A stretch of 64,000 nt of DNA from RPQJ01 sp963732375 (GCA_963732375.1 CAVSZE010000003.1:124001-188000), one strand, 5' to 3'; positions 26,565 to 36,702 are shown, counted from the stretch's first letter. Notes: generated by a model not told the origin, from the sequence alone. Translations and numbers: made by a program.

Positions 26565-26722
26565 GCACCACCCGACGGCCCTGGCCTGCCTGTGCCTGCA
26601 TGTGTCGAATCGAACGGCCTGCCCGTCCGCCGCGGAAGATGGTCCTTGCCCCGCGCCACCTCGACTCGTTAGATTGGCGGCCCGGAAGACACCAACTAAT
26701 TTGATCAACAGGGAGACGGGCA

Positions 26723-27418
26723 ATGCCCATGTCGAAAAAACTTGCGGCGGAATTCATCGGAACGTTCTGGCTGGTGCTGGGCGGCTGCGGCAGCGCGGTC
26801 TTCGCAGCGGCCTTTCCGGAACTTGGAATCGGATTCGTGGGCGTCGCGCTGGCCTTCGGCCTGACCGTGCTCACGATGGCATTCGCCATCGGCCATATTT
26901 CGGGTTGTCACCTGAACCCGGCCGTCACGCTCGGACTGTGGGCCGGTGGCCGCCATCCGGTCGGTGAGGTGCTGCCGTACATGGCCGCGCAGGTGCTGGG
27001 CGGAATCGCGGGCGCGTCAATGCTCTACATGATCGCCACGGGCAATCCGGCCTTCGACGTCGCCGGCGGCATGGCGTCGAATGGCTACGGTGCGCACTCG
27101 CCGGGCGGCTATTCGGCGGCGGCCGGCTTCCTCACCGAGGTCGTGATGACGATGATGTTCCTGATCATCATCCTGGGTTCGACCAAGAAGGATGCGCCGA
27201 CCGGGTTCGCGCCGATCCCCATCGGCCTCGGGCTTACGCTGATCCACCTGATCAGCATCCCGGTAACCAATACGTCGGTGAACCCGGCGCGCAGCACCGG
27301 GCCGGCGCTGTTCGTCGGCGGCTGGGCAGTCGACCAGTTGTGGATGTTCTGGGTTGCGCCGCTGTTGGGCGCGCTGATCGCCGGTTACGTTTACCGCTGG
27401 CTCGACCACGGCAAGTGA
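26723..27418 (+). CDS. aqpZ: Aquaporin Z
   Basis: The 231-residue membrane protein has six helices and the two pore motifs GCHLNPAVTLG and NTSVNPARSTGP. The first-helix sequence AAEFIGTFWLVLGGCGSAV and the selectivity-region residues match water-specific AqpZ rather than glycerol facilitators. A strong site (AGGGAG) precedes the ATG. It stands alone between the FAD oxidase and the DUF748 gene. Confidence 0.95.
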   Translation: MPMSKKLAAEFIGTFWLVLGGCGSAVFAAAFPELGIGFVGVALAFGLTVLTMAFAIGHISGCHLNPAVTLGLWAGGRHPVGEVLPYMAAQVLGGIAGASMLYMIATGNPAFDVAGGMASNGYGAHSPGGYSAAAGFLTEVVMTMMFLIIILGSTKKDAPTGFAPIPIGLGLTLIHLISIPVTNTSVNPARSTGPALFVGGWAVDQLWMFWVAPLLGALIAGYVYRWLDHGK

Positions 27419-27466
27419 CCTGGCCCGCGGTCCACGCCGCGGCGCCGCGGAAAAAGGTTCCGAGGG

Positions 27467-30400
27467 GTGAACCGATCGATGGCCAGCATCCTGCGGATGA
27501 AGTCTGTGCGCTGGATCGCGATCGTGCTCGCGGTCGTCGGCGTCTTTGCCCTGCTCGGCTTCCAGTTGGTGCCACGCATCGTACGCAGCCAGGCCATCTC
27601 GTTCGTGAAGAACGAGTATGGCCGTGACCTCGCGATTGGACTGGTCAGGTTCAACCCCTTCCTGCTGCAACTCGAGATCAACGACCTCTCGCTGCCGGAC
27701 GCGGATGGCAAGCCCATGCTCGGCTTCCGCAGGCTATTCATCGACTTCGAGGCCTCGTCGCTCTGGCATCGCGCCTATGTATTCAAGGACCTGAACGTCG
27801 AGGCACCTGCGCTGCACGCCGTCGTGAGACCCGACGGCAGTTTCAATCTCGGCGACCTCGCGTCGAAAGAGCAGGCCGCGCCGAAGCCGCAGTCGTCCGC
27901 GCTGCCCAGCGTCTGGCTGCAATCGCTCAAGGTGTCCGACGGTGCGCTCGCATATTCGGACCTGGCGCGATCGAAGCCCCTGGAACGCCGCTTCGCGCCG
28001 GTGACGTTCTCGCTGAAGGACTTCCGCACCACACCCGAGGGCGGTGGATTCGCGCTGGCGGCAACCAGCGAGTCCGGCGAAGGATTCGACTGGAAGGGTC
28101 GATTCGGCGTGACCCCAACGCTGTCGTCGCAGGGTGAATTCGCGATCCGCGGCCTGAAGGCCCCGAACATTGGTGAGTTCCTCGACGACGCGCTGCCCTT
28201 CGCGCTCGCGTCCGGCGTGATCGATCTCGGCGGCAGCTACAACGTCAGGATGGGCGATGGCCTCGAGGCGAAAATCACTCTGCCGAAGATCGACGTCAAG
28301 GACCTGGGACTGCGTGCCCGAGGTGCCGACGCCGACTGGGTAGACATGGCGGGGATCGAAGTGTCCGACACGGCCGTGGCCCTGCCCGAACGGTCGGTCA
28401 CGATCGGTGGCGTGGTGGTCAACGGCATGCAGGTCCAGGCCTGGATGGCGCCGGACGGGAGTGTGAATCTCACCCAACTGCTCGCGCCGGCGACGGCGAC
28501 CCCTGTCGCAGTTGACGCCGCAGAGCCGGTCGCCGACATCGCCGCGGCGAATGCAACACCGGCAACAGCACCGGCAGCTGCGACGCCCACTGCGGCCGCG
28601 GCGAAGCCACCTGCGCCAGCCACTGCGGCAACCGAGCCGCCCCCGTGGACGGTCGAGGTGGCGACCACGCAGGTTGCGAAAGCCGTCGTCAATTTCGATG
28701 ATCGGCGTAGCGAACCGGTAAAGCACTTCATCGTGTCGCCGCTCGACCTGACCGTGCAAGGCGCGAGCACCGACCTCGCGAAGCCGGTTACCGTAACGGT
28801 CGCCGCTGTCATCGACGACGTCGCGCCATTCAAGGCCGAAGGAACCGTCACGCCGGAACCACTTGCGGCCGAGCTCAACATCGCGCTGACCGGTGCGCGA
28901 ATGTTCATCCTGCAGCCATACGTGCTGCCGGTCGCCGATCTCACGATCAAGGACGGTACGCTCACCGTCGAAGGCAAGGTTCGCCTCGATCCACCGGATG
29001 CGCCGGGCCCCGAACTGCGCTTCGACGGCGACGTCACGATCGACCACTTCGCGTCGATCGACAACACGCTCAAGCAGGATTTCGTCAATTTCCAGCGCCT
29101 GGAATTTCGCAAGCTCAGTTATGCAATGGGCCCGGACGCGGCGAGTATCGACCAGGTACTGGTGCACAAGCCCTTCGCACGCTTCGTGATCAGCCCCGAA
29201 CGCGTGATCAACATCTCGGCGGTGCTCGACCCGGAGGGGACGCGTGCCGCGCTCGAAACGCGGCGTGCAGAAGCTGCCTCCGACGCAGCGCTCACGCCCG
29301 CCCAGCGCCGCGAGAGGGATCGCGCGCGCGAGTCGGCGCAGGAAAAAGCAGAGAAGGAGCACGCGGCCCGTGGCTCGGAGCCGCCGCCCGCGCTTGCGCC
29401 GCTGCCCGAGGAGACCATGCCGGTGCGCGTTCGCGAGGTGCACATCGAGAATGGCACGATGGATTTCGCCGATAACTTCATCAAGCCCAATTTCGCCGCT
29501 CGCATCGAGCAGCTCTCCGGCACGATGACCGGGCTGTCGAGTGACCCGACATCGCATGCGCAGCTCGACTTGAAGGGTCGGGTCGACGAGTTCTCGCCGG
29601 TGACGATCTCCGGTGAGGTTCAGCCGTTTTCCTTCGAGCGCTACACCAACATCGATCTCAGGTTCGAGAACATCTCGCTGCCGATCTTCAACCCGTACTC
29701 CGGCCAGATTGCGGGCTACAGCATCGCCAAGGGCAAGCTCACCACCGACCTGCATTACCTGATCGAGAACCGGAAGCTCGATGCGAAGCATCACATCGTC
29801 ATCGACCAGCTCGAATGGGGCGAATCGACTGCAGCCAAGGGCGAGGCGACGCTGCCGGTCAAGTTCGCGACCGTGCTGCTGCGCGACAAGGACGGAGTCA
29901 TAGACCTCGACATCCCGGTGACCGGCACGCTCGACGACCCGACGTTCCGCATCGGCCCGATCGTCTGGCAGGTGATCAAGAACCTGATCGTCAAGGCAGT
30001 CACCGCGCCCTTTGCGCTGCTCGGCGCGTTGTTCTCCGGCGCCGAGGAAGCGCAGCACGTGGATTTCGCAGCCGGGAGCGCCGTGCTCGACCCGGCGACC
30101 GTCGAGCGCCTCGGAGCGCTGGCGAAGAGCCTGGTGGAGAAGCCCGGACTGAGCGTCGACGTGCCGATCGGCTCGCTGCCGCAGATAGACGGCCCCGGGC
30201 TGTCCGACCTCGCCTATGAGTCCGCGCTGGCCGATGCCATGGACGAGGCCTTGCCCGTGCCGCGCAAGGAAGGCACAACTCGCCCGCCATTCGACGAGCT
30301 TTCCGATAAGAACAAGATCGCGGTGCTCACGGCACTGACCAGGAAACAGACCGGAGCCGAGCCAGCGATTCCGGACCCGCCGAAGCCGCCCGAGGGCACG

Positions 30401-30643
30401 TCGCGCGACGACGCGAAGGCGATGCAGCAGGCTGCTGCCATCGAGTACCTGCAGCAGCAAGCCAGGTCGCACATCTCCGTCCCCGAGTCTGAATACGCGC
30501 GGCTCGCACAAGAGCGTGCGTCTGCCGTGGAACGGGCCCTGCTCGAAGGCAGCGGGCTCGAGCCCACGCGCGTGTTCGCAGTGCGTGACGGGAAAGTGTC
30601 CGCCCAGGACGGCAAGGTACAGCTTGAATTGCAGCTAAAGTAG
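27467..30643 (+). CDS. Large DUF748/AsmA-like envelope protein
   Basis: The 1058-residue protein has one N-terminal membrane anchor (WIAIVLAVVGVFALLGFQLV) and a long periplasmic beta-rich body with repeated DUF748 segments (FNPFLLQLEINDLSLPD, SFNLGDLA, SVNLTQLL). An Ala/Pro/Thr linker falls around residues 345-390. Near the C-terminus AAGSAVLDPATVERLGAL is the typical DUF748 end. AsmA-like proteins are thought to carry lipids between the membranes. GTG 27467 has AAGG upstream; ATG 27479 is an alternative. It is monocistronic by position. Confidence 0.85.
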   Translation: MNRSMASILRMKSVRWIAIVLAVVGVFALLGFQLVPRIVRSQAISFVKNEYGRDLAIGLVRFNPFLLQLEINDLSLPDADGKPMLGFRRLFIDFEASSLWHRAYVFKDLNVEAPALHAVVRPDGSFNLGDLASKEQAAPKPQSSALPSVWLQSLKVSDGALAYSDLARSKPLERRFAPVTFSLKDFRTTPEGGGFALAATSESGEGFDWKGRFGVTPTLSSQGEFAIRGLKAPNIGEFLDDALPFALASGVIDLGGSYNVRMGDGLEAKITLPKIDVKDLGLRARGADADWVDMAGIEVSDTAVALPERSVTIGGVVVNGMQVQAWMAPDGSVNLTQLLAPATATPVAVDAAEPVADIAAANATPATAPAAATPTAAAAKPPAPATAATEPPPWTVEVATTQVAKAVVNFDDRRSEPVKHFIVSPLDLTVQGASTDLAKPVTVTVAAVIDDVAPFKAEGTVTPEPLAAELNIALTGARMFILQPYVLPVADLTIKDGTLTVEGKVRLDPPDAPGPELRFDGDVTIDHFASIDNTLKQDFVNFQRLEFRKLSYAMGPDAASIDQVLVHKPFARFVISPERVINISAVLDPEGTRAALETRRAEAASDAALTPAQRRERDRARESAQEKAEKEHAARGSEPPPALAPLPEETMPVRVREVHIENGTMDFADNFIKPNFAARIEQLSGTMTGLSSDPTSHAQLDLKGRVDEFSPVTISGEVQPFSFERYTNIDLRFENISLPIFNPYSGQIAGYSIAKGKLTTDLHYLIENRKLDAKHHIVIDQLEWGESTAAKGEATLPVKFATVLLRDKDGVIDLDIPVTGTLDDPTFRIGPIVWQVIKNLIVKAVTAPFALLGALFSGAEEAQHVDFAAGSAVLDPATVERLGALAKSLVEKPGLSVDVPIGSLPQIDGPGLSDLAYESALADAMDEALPVPRKEGTTRPPFDELSDKNKIAVLTALTRKQTGAEPAIPDPPKPPEGTSRDDAKAMQQAAAIEYLQQQARSHISVPESEYARLAQERASAVERALLEGSGLEPTRVFAVRDGKVSAQDGKVQLELQLK

Positions 30644-30652
30644 CGCCCGGAC

Positions 30653-31507
30653 TCAGCCGCCGCGCGTTCTCATCAGTCCTTCCTGCGCGGTGCTCGCAAC
30701 CAGCCGGCCGCCGCGATCGAAGATGCGACCGAACGCAAGTCCGCGCGAACCCGAGCTGCTCGGGCTGATGAGTGCGTACAGCAGCCATTCGTCGACGCGG
30801 ACCGGGCGATGGAACCACATCGCATGGTCAATGCTGGCGAGCATGACGTCCGCTGTCCGGTACGCCAGGCCATGCGGCAGCGTCGCGGTCTCGAGCAGGT
30901 GGTAGTCGGACATGTAGGCGAGCAGGCACTGCTGCAGGACTGGATCGTCGGGGCAGCGGTCCACGAGCCGGAACCACAGGTTTCTCACGCCGGGGCGCGG
31001 CTCACCCGCTTCGATGGCCTCGACTGAACGGAACTCAAATGGCCGTTCCAGCGACCAGAAGCGCCGCCGCTCGGCAGGCATGCTCTCGAGGTGCTTGCGC
31101 ACTTCCGCGGTCAGGTCCGGCAACTGCTCCGGCGGCGCGACCTCGGGCATCGGGACCTGGTGATCCGGGCCCTCCTCCTCGATCTGGAACGACGCAGCCA
31201 TGTTGAAGATCTGCTGTCCGTGCTGGATCGCCACCACGCGCCGGCTGGAGAAGCTCCCACCGTCGCGGCTGCGGTCCACCTCGTAGATGATCGGGGCGTT
31301 GAAGTCGCCACGGCGCAGGAAATACGCGTGCAGCGAGTGAACAGTGCGGCCTTCGACCGTGCCGCAGGCGGCCGCAAGCGCCTGCCCGAGCACCTGGCCG
31401 CCGAAGACCTGCGGACTGCCGATGTCGCGGCTCGCGCCGCGGAACAGGTTCAACTCGAGCCGCTCGAGCTCGAGCAGTTGGACGAGGTCGGCGAGCAGCC
31501 GGTTCAT
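30653..31507 (-). CDS. tesB: Acyl-CoA thioesterase II
   Basis: The 284-residue protein has a double hot-dog fold. FGGQVLGQALAAA and HSLHAYFLRRGD lie in the first half, and SIDHAMWFHRP (catalytic Asp) and the SPSSSGSRGLAFGRIFDRGG strand in the second. It hydrolyses medium- and long-chain acyl-CoA. ATG 31507 lies 20 bases after the stop of the FAD/NAD reductase gene on the same strand, so they are likely co-transcribed. It converges on the DUF748 gene with a nine-base gap. Confidence 0.93.
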   Translation of the reverse strand: MNRLLADLVQLLELERLELNLFRGASRDIGSPQVFGGQVLGQALAAACGTVEGRTVHSLHAYFLRRGDFNAPIIYEVDRSRDGGSFSSRRVVAIQHGQQIFNMAASFQIEEEGPDHQVPMPEVAPPEQLPDLTAEVRKHLESMPAERRRFWSLERPFEFRSVEAIEAGEPRPGVRNLWFRLVDRCPDDPVLQQCLLAYMSDYHLLETATLPHGLAYRTADVMLASIDHAMWFHRPVRVDEWLLYALISPSSSGSRGLAFGRIFDRGGRLVASTAQEGLMRTRGG

Positions 31508-31527
31508 TGGTAGTGCGCTGCCGGCCG

Positions 31528-32595
31528 CTATTCGGTCACACCGAGCCGCCGCTGCATGATCGGGCTCGTGGTCGTGTACTGGAGGTGCACTTTCTTCGCG
31601 GGATTCAATTGCTCGGCGATCGCGAACGCCGCCAGCGCGGCCTCGTGGAATCCGCTCAGGATCAGCTTCTTCTTGCCCGGGTAGGTGTTGATGTCGCCAA
31701 TCGCGAAGATGCCGGGCACGCTGGTCTGGAACTTCGCCGTGTCCACCCTGAGAGCCTTCTTCTCGAGTTCGATGCCCCAGTCCGCGACCGGCCCGAGCTT
31801 GGGGTGCAGGCCGAAGAACGCGAGCACGTGGTCGGCGTCGAAATCCGCGATCGAACCGTCCGGGCACTTCACCTTGATGCCAGTGAGGCGGCCGTCCGCA
31901 GTCAGCAGGCTTGCCGCGGTACCCTCGACGTAGGTCATGCGGTCCTGGGCCACAAGCTCGCGCATCCGCGCGACCGACGCGGGTGCCGCGCGGAACTCGG
32001 GCCGCCGGTGCACGTGCACGATACTGCGGGCCTTGCCGGTCAGGTCGACGACCCAGTCGAGCGCCGAGTCGCCCCCGCCAAAGATCACCAGGCGCTTGCC
32101 GTGGAAATCACCCGCGTGCCGAACGCGGTAGTGGATCTGCCTGCCCTCGAACGCTTCTGCGCCTTCGATGCCAAGGCGGCGGGGCTGGAACGAGCCAAGT
32201 CCCGCCGCAATGACCACCGCCCTGGTCGCGAAACGCGTCCCGGCCGACGTTTCCAGCAGGAATCCCGCATCGCCCTGCTGGGTCAGGCCCACGACCTCCT
32301 GGCCAAAATGGAACTCGGCGCCAAAAGGCTTGATCTGCTCGAGCAGCCGGTCCACGAGTTCCTGCGCACCGCACACCGGCAACGCCGGGATGTCATAAAT
32401 GGGCTTGTCCGGATAGAGCTCGGCGCACTGTCCGCCCGGATGCCCGAGGGTATCCACGACATGGGCCTTGATGCCGAGCAGCCCGAGTTCGAACACCTGG
32501 AAGAGTCCGGCCGGGCCGGCGCCGACGATGACGACGTCGGTGGCGATGGGCTCGCCGGGCGTGCCGGCGGCAGGTCCGGGATCGCTGGTTGTCAC
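31528..32595 (-). CDS. Ferredoxin-NADP reductase, thioredoxin-reductase-like
   Basis: The protein of about 355 residues has an FAD-binding VVIVGAGPAGLFQVFELG, GHPGGQCAELYPDKPIYDIP, an NADPH-binding IFGGGDSALDW, and the FAD-contacting FAIGDINTYPGKKKLI. It lacks the CxxC redox pair of thioredoxin reductase, which places it with the YumC/TrxR-like ferredoxin-NADP reductases. GTG 32595 is preceded by GGAG at seven bases; an ATG 11 codons upstream is less supported. It is a possible electron donor for the ferredoxins at the left of the window, but no linkage is shown. Confidence 0.88.
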   Translation of the reverse strand: MTTSDPGPAAGTPGEPIATDVVIVGAGPAGLFQVFELGLLGIKAHVVDTLGHPGGQCAELYPDKPIYDIPALPVCGAQELVDRLLEQIKPFGAEFHFGQEVVGLTQQGDAGFLLETSAGTRFATRAVVIAAGLGSFQPRRLGIEGAEAFEGRQIHYRVRHAGDFHGKRLVIFGGGDSALDWVVDLTGKARSIVHVHRRPEFRAAPASVARMRELVAQDRMTYVEGTAASLLTADGRLTGIKVKCPDGSIADFDADHVLAFFGLHPKLGPVADWGIELEKKALRVDTAKFQTSVPGIFAIGDINTYPGKKKLILSGFHEAALAAFAIAEQLNPAKKVHLQYTTTSPIMQRRLGVTE

Positions 32596-32780
32596 GGCAG
32601 TTCTCCGATCTGGGGCGGAAAAGGGCAAATTCTAGCGGATCAGGGGCCCTGGCTACCGGTTGGCCGAAATCGAGCTGGGTGAGTCCCGCATTCCGCGGCG
32701 GAAAACCCGGCTCTACCACCGGGACGCCGCCGCGACTATCCTTGCCGCAGCCAACCGCGTTGCAGCCCAAGGCGCGGCGC

Positions 32781-32794
32781 TTGACCGATGTCAA
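32781..32794 (+). promoter_or_regulatory. Dnr/FNR-type box upstream of hemN
   Basis: TTGAC-CGAT-GTCAA is a perfect inverted repeat matching the CRP/FNR/Dnr half-site spacing. Its centre is about 64 bases before the hemN ATG, which suits class II activation at -41.5. Confidence 0.75.
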
Positions 32795-32851
32795 TGCGCC
32801 GGGCCAGGGGATGCCGCAGGCTCAATTGTCGGATTTCGGCCAGGGAAACAG

Positions 32852-34249
32852 ATGTACTCGCACCAGATCAAGTTCGACGCCGACCTCATCCGCCGATACG
32901 ACCGGTCGGGGCCCCGCTATACCTCGTACCCGACGGCGGTGCAGTTCTCGGACAGTTTCGGCCTCGCCGAGTACCAGGCCGCGGCCATCGCGAGCAACCA
33001 GGACCCGATCCCACGCCCGCTGTCGCTGTACGTGCACATCCCGTTCTGCTCCAGCCCCTGCTTCTATTGCGGCTGCACCAAGATCATCACGCGCAACCAC
33101 GAGAAGGCAGAAGCCTATCTCTATCGCCTGCACCGCGAGATCGAGCTGCAGGGCGCGCTCTACGACCGTGACCGTGAGGTCGAGCAGCTGCATTTCGGCG
33201 GCGGCACGCCGACCTTCCTCACGTCGCTGGAGATCGAGCGGCTGGTCGAGAAACTTGGCAGCCACTTCAAGCTGTCGCAGGACCCGGACCGCGAGTACTC
33301 GATCGAGCTCGACCCGCGCACGATTACGCGCGACACGCTGCGCGACCTTGCGCGTATCGGCTTCAATCGCTGCAGTCTCGGTATCCAGGACTTCGACCCA
33401 CTGGTGCAGGAGGCCGTGAACCGGGTCCAGTCCGTGCCCGACACGCTGCGGCTGATTCGCGACGCCCGCGAGTTCGGCTTCGGCTCGGTGAGCGTCGACC
33501 TGATCTACGGGCTGCCGAAGCAGAACCTCGAAGGCTTCGCGAAGACCATCGACACCGTGCTGTCGGCGAAACCCGACCGCTTCGCCGTGTACGCCTACGC
33601 CCACCTGCCGCAGATGTTCAAGGCGCAGCGCCAGCTGAACGCCGAGTTCCTGCCCACTCCGGAAACGCGACTGGCGCTGCTCGGACTCACGATCGAGAAG
33701 CTGTCGAACGCGGGCTACGTCTACATCGGCATGGACCACTTCGCGCTGCCGCAGGATGAACTGGTGCTCGCGCAGGAAGCAGGCACGATGTACCGGAATT
33801 TCCAGGGCTATTCGACGCGCGGCTACTGCGACCTGGTCGGGCTCGGCGTGAGTTCGATCGGCAAGGTCGGCGACAACTACATCCAGAACCAGAAGACGCT
33901 GCCGGAATACTATGGCGCGCTCGACCGCGGCGTGCTGCCGGTGCATCGCGGCTACACGATGACCCGCGACGACATCATCCGCCGCGACGTGATCCAGCAG
34001 ATCATGTGCTATGGCGTGCTCGACTACGACGCAACCGGCGCGCGCCACGGCATCGACTTCCGGAGCTACTTTGCCAGCGAGATCGCAGCGCTCGCGCCGA
34101 TGGTCGCCGACGGCCTCGCCGAGTTCGCCGATCCCGGGCTCCGGGTACTGCCCGCCGGGCGCCTGCTGCTGCGGCACCTTGCAATGGCCTTCGACGCCTA
34201 CCTGCCGGCCGCGCAGGCATCGCAGCAGCGATTCTCGAAGGCGATCTAA
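32852..34249 (+). CDS. hemN: Oxygen-independent coproporphyrinogen III dehydrogenase
   Basis: This radical SAM protein has 465 residues. HIPFCSSPCFYCGC gives the HemN-type C-x3-C-x2-C-x-C site, followed by FGGGTPTFL, ELDPRTIT, GIQDFDPLVQEAVNR and YIGMDHFALP. It makes protoporphyrinogen IX without oxygen, feeding haem synthesis during anaerobic nitrite respiration. AGGGA precedes ATG 32852. The perfect Dnr/FNR-type palindrome upstream fits control with norZ and nirS. Confidence 0.95.
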   Translation: MYSHQIKFDADLIRRYDRSGPRYTSYPTAVQFSDSFGLAEYQAAAIASNQDPIPRPLSLYVHIPFCSSPCFYCGCTKIITRNHEKAEAYLYRLHREIELQGALYDRDREVEQLHFGGGTPTFLTSLEIERLVEKLGSHFKLSQDPDREYSIELDPRTITRDTLRDLARIGFNRCSLGIQDFDPLVQEAVNRVQSVPDTLRLIRDAREFGFGSVSVDLIYGLPKQNLEGFAKTIDTVLSAKPDRFAVYAYAHLPQMFKAQRQLNAEFLPTPETRLALLGLTIEKLSNAGYVYIGMDHFALPQDELVLAQEAGTMYRNFQGYSTRGYCDLVGLGVSSIGKVGDNYIQNQKTLPEYYGALDRGVLPVHRGYTMTRDDIIRRDVIQQIMCYGVLDYDATGARHGIDFRSYFASEIAALAPMVADGLAEFADPGLRVLPAGRLLLRHLAMAFDAYLPAAQASQQRFSKAI

Positions 34250-34261
34250 CCCCCCTCCTGC

Positions 34262-34275
34262 TTGATCTCCGTCAA
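34262..34275 (+). promoter_or_regulatory. Dnr/FNR-type box upstream of norZ
   Basis: TTGAT-CTCC-GTCAA matches the FNR/Dnr consensus in all ten specified positions (allowing C/T and G/A at the inner base). It lies 12 bases after hemN and its centre is about 81 bases before the norZ GTG. Confidence 0.75.
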
Positions 34276-34349
34276 GGCGCACTTGCTGCGCCGCATCCAC
34301 CATTGCGCCCATTCCGCGGCGCAATCGCGGGTTGTCATTGGAGACCAAG

Positions 34350-36641
34350 GTGAACGATACGAACCGACTTTGGAAAGTGCTCGCGACACTGCTGGTAGTG
34401 TCGTTCGGCATCCTGCTTTACTTCGGCCGCGAGATTTACCTCGCGGCGCCCCCGATGCCCTCCGCGGTGGTGACCACGACGGGGCAGACGATCTACTCGC
34501 GTGACGACATGGAGACCGGCCGCCAGGTCTGGCAGTCGATCGGCGGCCAGCAGCTGGGCTCGGTCTGGGGTCACGGCAGCTACGTCGCACCCGACTGGTC
34601 GGCCGATTGGCTGCACCGCGAGGCGACGGCAATCCTCGACGCATGGTCCTTGCGCGAGACCGGCAAGCCATACGCCGGGCTGGATCCTCCCCAGCAGTCC
34701 GCACTGCGTACGAGGCTGGCGACCGAGATGCGTGGCAACACTTACGATCCGGCAACGGGAGTGGTCACCGTTTCGGAGGATCGTGCGGCAGCTATCGCAG
34801 TAGTCGCGGATCACTACACCCGGCTGTTCAGCGACGACGCCAGCCTCGCCACCCTGCGCTCGCAGTACGCGATCCGGGAAAACCCGATTCCCGACGCGGC
34901 GCATCGCCAGGCGATGACGGCGTTCTTCTTCTGGACGGCCTGGTCCACGGTGACGAACCGCCCCGGCCAGGAGGTCAGCTATACCAGCAACTGGCCGTCG
35001 GAGCCGCTGGTGGGTAACGTCCCGACGACGCCGACCTACCTGTGGACGTTCATCAGCATCCTCGGGATGCTGGCCGGCGTGGGCGCGCTCACCTGGTACT
35101 ACGTCGCGACGCACGGCAAGGAGGCCGCTCCCGTGGTGCCCGACAGCGACCCGCTCGGCGGCCTGAAGCCGACGCCATCGATGAAGGCCACCGCCAAGTA
35201 TTTCTGGGTGGTCACGGCCCTGTTCCTGGTGCAGGTCATATTGGGCGGCATCACCGCGCACTACGCGGTCGAAGGCCAGGGATTCTATGGATTCCAGCTC
35301 GCCAACTGGCTGCCCTATACGGTCACGCGCAGCTGGCACCTGCAGATCGCAGTGTTGTGGATCGCCACCGCGTGGCTGGCCACAGGACTCTACATCGCGC
35401 CCGCAATCTCCGGGCACGAACCGAAATTCCAGCGCCTGGGCGTCAATTTCCTGTTCACCTGCCTGCTGGTGATCGTGATCGGCGGGCTCGGCGGGCAGTG
35501 GTTTGCCGTGATGCAGAAGATGGGCCTCGGCGCCAACTTCTGGTTCGGCCACCAGGGCTGGGAGTACGTCGACATGGGTCGCTTCTGGCAGGCGTTCCTG
35601 TTCATCGGGCTGATGCTGTGGCTGCTGCTGGTCGGCCGGGCGCTGTGGCCCGCACTCAAGGCGCGCGACGACAGCCGCTCCATCACGCTGCTGGTGTTCC
35701 TCTCGACGGTGGCGATCGGGCTCTTCTACGGCGCCGGCCTGATGTGGGGCCGCAACACCCACCTGTCGATGGTCGAATACTGGCGATGGTGGGTGGTGCA
35801 CCTGTGGGTCGAGGGATTCTTCGAGGTGTTCGCCACGGCGGTCATCGCCTTCCTGTTCACCAAGCTCGGGCTGGTGCGCGTCAAGACGGCGACCAATGCA
35901 GTGCTGTTCGCCACGGTCGTGTTCCTCACCGGCGGCGTCCTCGGCACTTTCCACCACCTGTACTGGACCGGGACGCCAACCGGCGTGCTCGCCGTCGGTT
36001 CGGTGTTCTCGGCGCTTGAAGTCGTGCCGCTGGTCCTGGTGGGCTTCGAGGCCTACGAGAACTACAAGCACAGCTACGCAAAGCCCTGGGTTGCGGCATA
36101 TCGCTGGCCGATCCTGTTCTTTGTCGCCGTAGCGTTCTGGAACCTGGTCGGCGCCGGACTTTTCGGGTTCCTGATCAACCCGCCGCTCGCGCTCTACTAC
36201 ATGCAGGGCCTCAACACGACGCCGCTGCACGGCCACACCGCGCTCTTCGGCGTGTACGGGATGCTGGGCATCGGGCTGATGCTGTTCTGCCTGCGCGGTC
36301 TTGGCAATATCTCGCAGTGGGACGAGCGGCTGCTCAAGTGGTCGTTCTGGTCGCTGAACCTCGGTCTTGCCTCCATGGCGTTGATGTCGCTGCTGCCCTA
36401 CGGGCTGATGCAGGTCTATGCGTCCGTGTCGCACGGATTCTGGTACGCGCGCTCGGCAGAGTTCCTGCAGCAGCCGACGATGCAGACGCTGGTCTGGCTG
36501 CGCATGCCGGGCGACCTGTTATTCAGTGTCGGAGTCTTGCTGCTGGTGGCGTTCGTGGCCAAGCTGTGGCTCGGCCGCGGCCAGCGGCAGGAGGCCGTGG
36601 TCCCGTCGGCCGCACAGCCGGCGGCCCGCACGGCACACTAG
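34350..36641 (+). CDS. norZ: Quinol-dependent nitric oxide reductase (qNOR)
   Basis: The 763-residue membrane protein belongs to the haem-copper oxidase superfamily, single-subunit type. A membrane helix is followed by a periplasmic domain (residues 40-230) with SIGGQQLGSVWGHGSYVAPDW, which replaces NorC. A 12-helix NorB core follows, with RSWHLQIAVLWIATAW, WRWWVVHLWVEGFFEVFATA and GTFHHLYWTG (metal-ligand histidines) and LHGHTALFGVYG. It reduces two NO to N2O at the inner membrane with quinol. GTG 34350 has GGAG six bases upstream. A Dnr-type box and a downstream terminator bound the unit. Confidence 0.95.
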   Translation: MNDTNRLWKVLATLLVVSFGILLYFGREIYLAAPPMPSAVVTTTGQTIYSRDDMETGRQVWQSIGGQQLGSVWGHGSYVAPDWSADWLHREATAILDAWSLRETGKPYAGLDPPQQSALRTRLATEMRGNTYDPATGVVTVSEDRAAAIAVVADHYTRLFSDDASLATLRSQYAIRENPIPDAAHRQAMTAFFFWTAWSTVTNRPGQEVSYTSNWPSEPLVGNVPTTPTYLWTFISILGMLAGVGALTWYYVATHGKEAAPVVPDSDPLGGLKPTPSMKATAKYFWVVTALFLVQVILGGITAHYAVEGQGFYGFQLANWLPYTVTRSWHLQIAVLWIATAWLATGLYIAPAISGHEPKFQRLGVNFLFTCLLVIVIGGLGGQWFAVMQKMGLGANFWFGHQGWEYVDMGRFWQAFLFIGLMLWLLLVGRALWPALKARDDSRSITLLVFLSTVAIGLFYGAGLMWGRNTHLSMVEYWRWWVVHLWVEGFFEVFATAVIAFLFTKLGLVRVKTATNAVLFATVVFLTGGVLGTFHHLYWTGTPTGVLAVGSVFSALEVVPLVLVGFEAYENYKHSYAKPWVAAYRWPILFFVAVAFWNLVGAGLFGFLINPPLALYYMQGLNTTPLHGHTALFGVYGMLGIGLMLFCLRGLGNISQWDERLLKWSFWSLNLGLASMALMSLLPYGLMQVYASVSHGFWYARSAEFLQQPTMQTLVWLRMPGDLLFSVGVLLLVAFVAKLWLGRGQRQEAVVPSAAQPAARTAH

Positions 36642-36654
36642 GCTCGGCCGCAAG

Positions 36655-36685
36655 GGGCGGGCCCGGCCGGGCCCGCCCTTTTCTT
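36655..36685 (+). terminator. Rho-independent terminator after norZ
   Basis: A ten-base-pair stem GGGCGGGCCC/GGGCCCGCCC with loop GGCC is followed by TTTTCTTG. It lies 13 bases past the norZ stop and before nnrS. Confidence 0.85.
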
Positions 36686-36702
36686 GTTTCGCAGGCAGCA
36701 AA

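Noticed and set aside
27734..30511. Open frame of 925 codons antisense to the DUF748 gene
   Set aside because: High GC makes long antisense frames common. The translation has no domain or motif, while the plus-strand frame has clear DUF748 features.
34335..36434. Open frame of 699 codons antisense to norZ
   Set aside because: Its His/Asp/Glu/Arg-rich translation is the reverse complement of membrane-helix codons; the plus strand is unambiguously qNOR.
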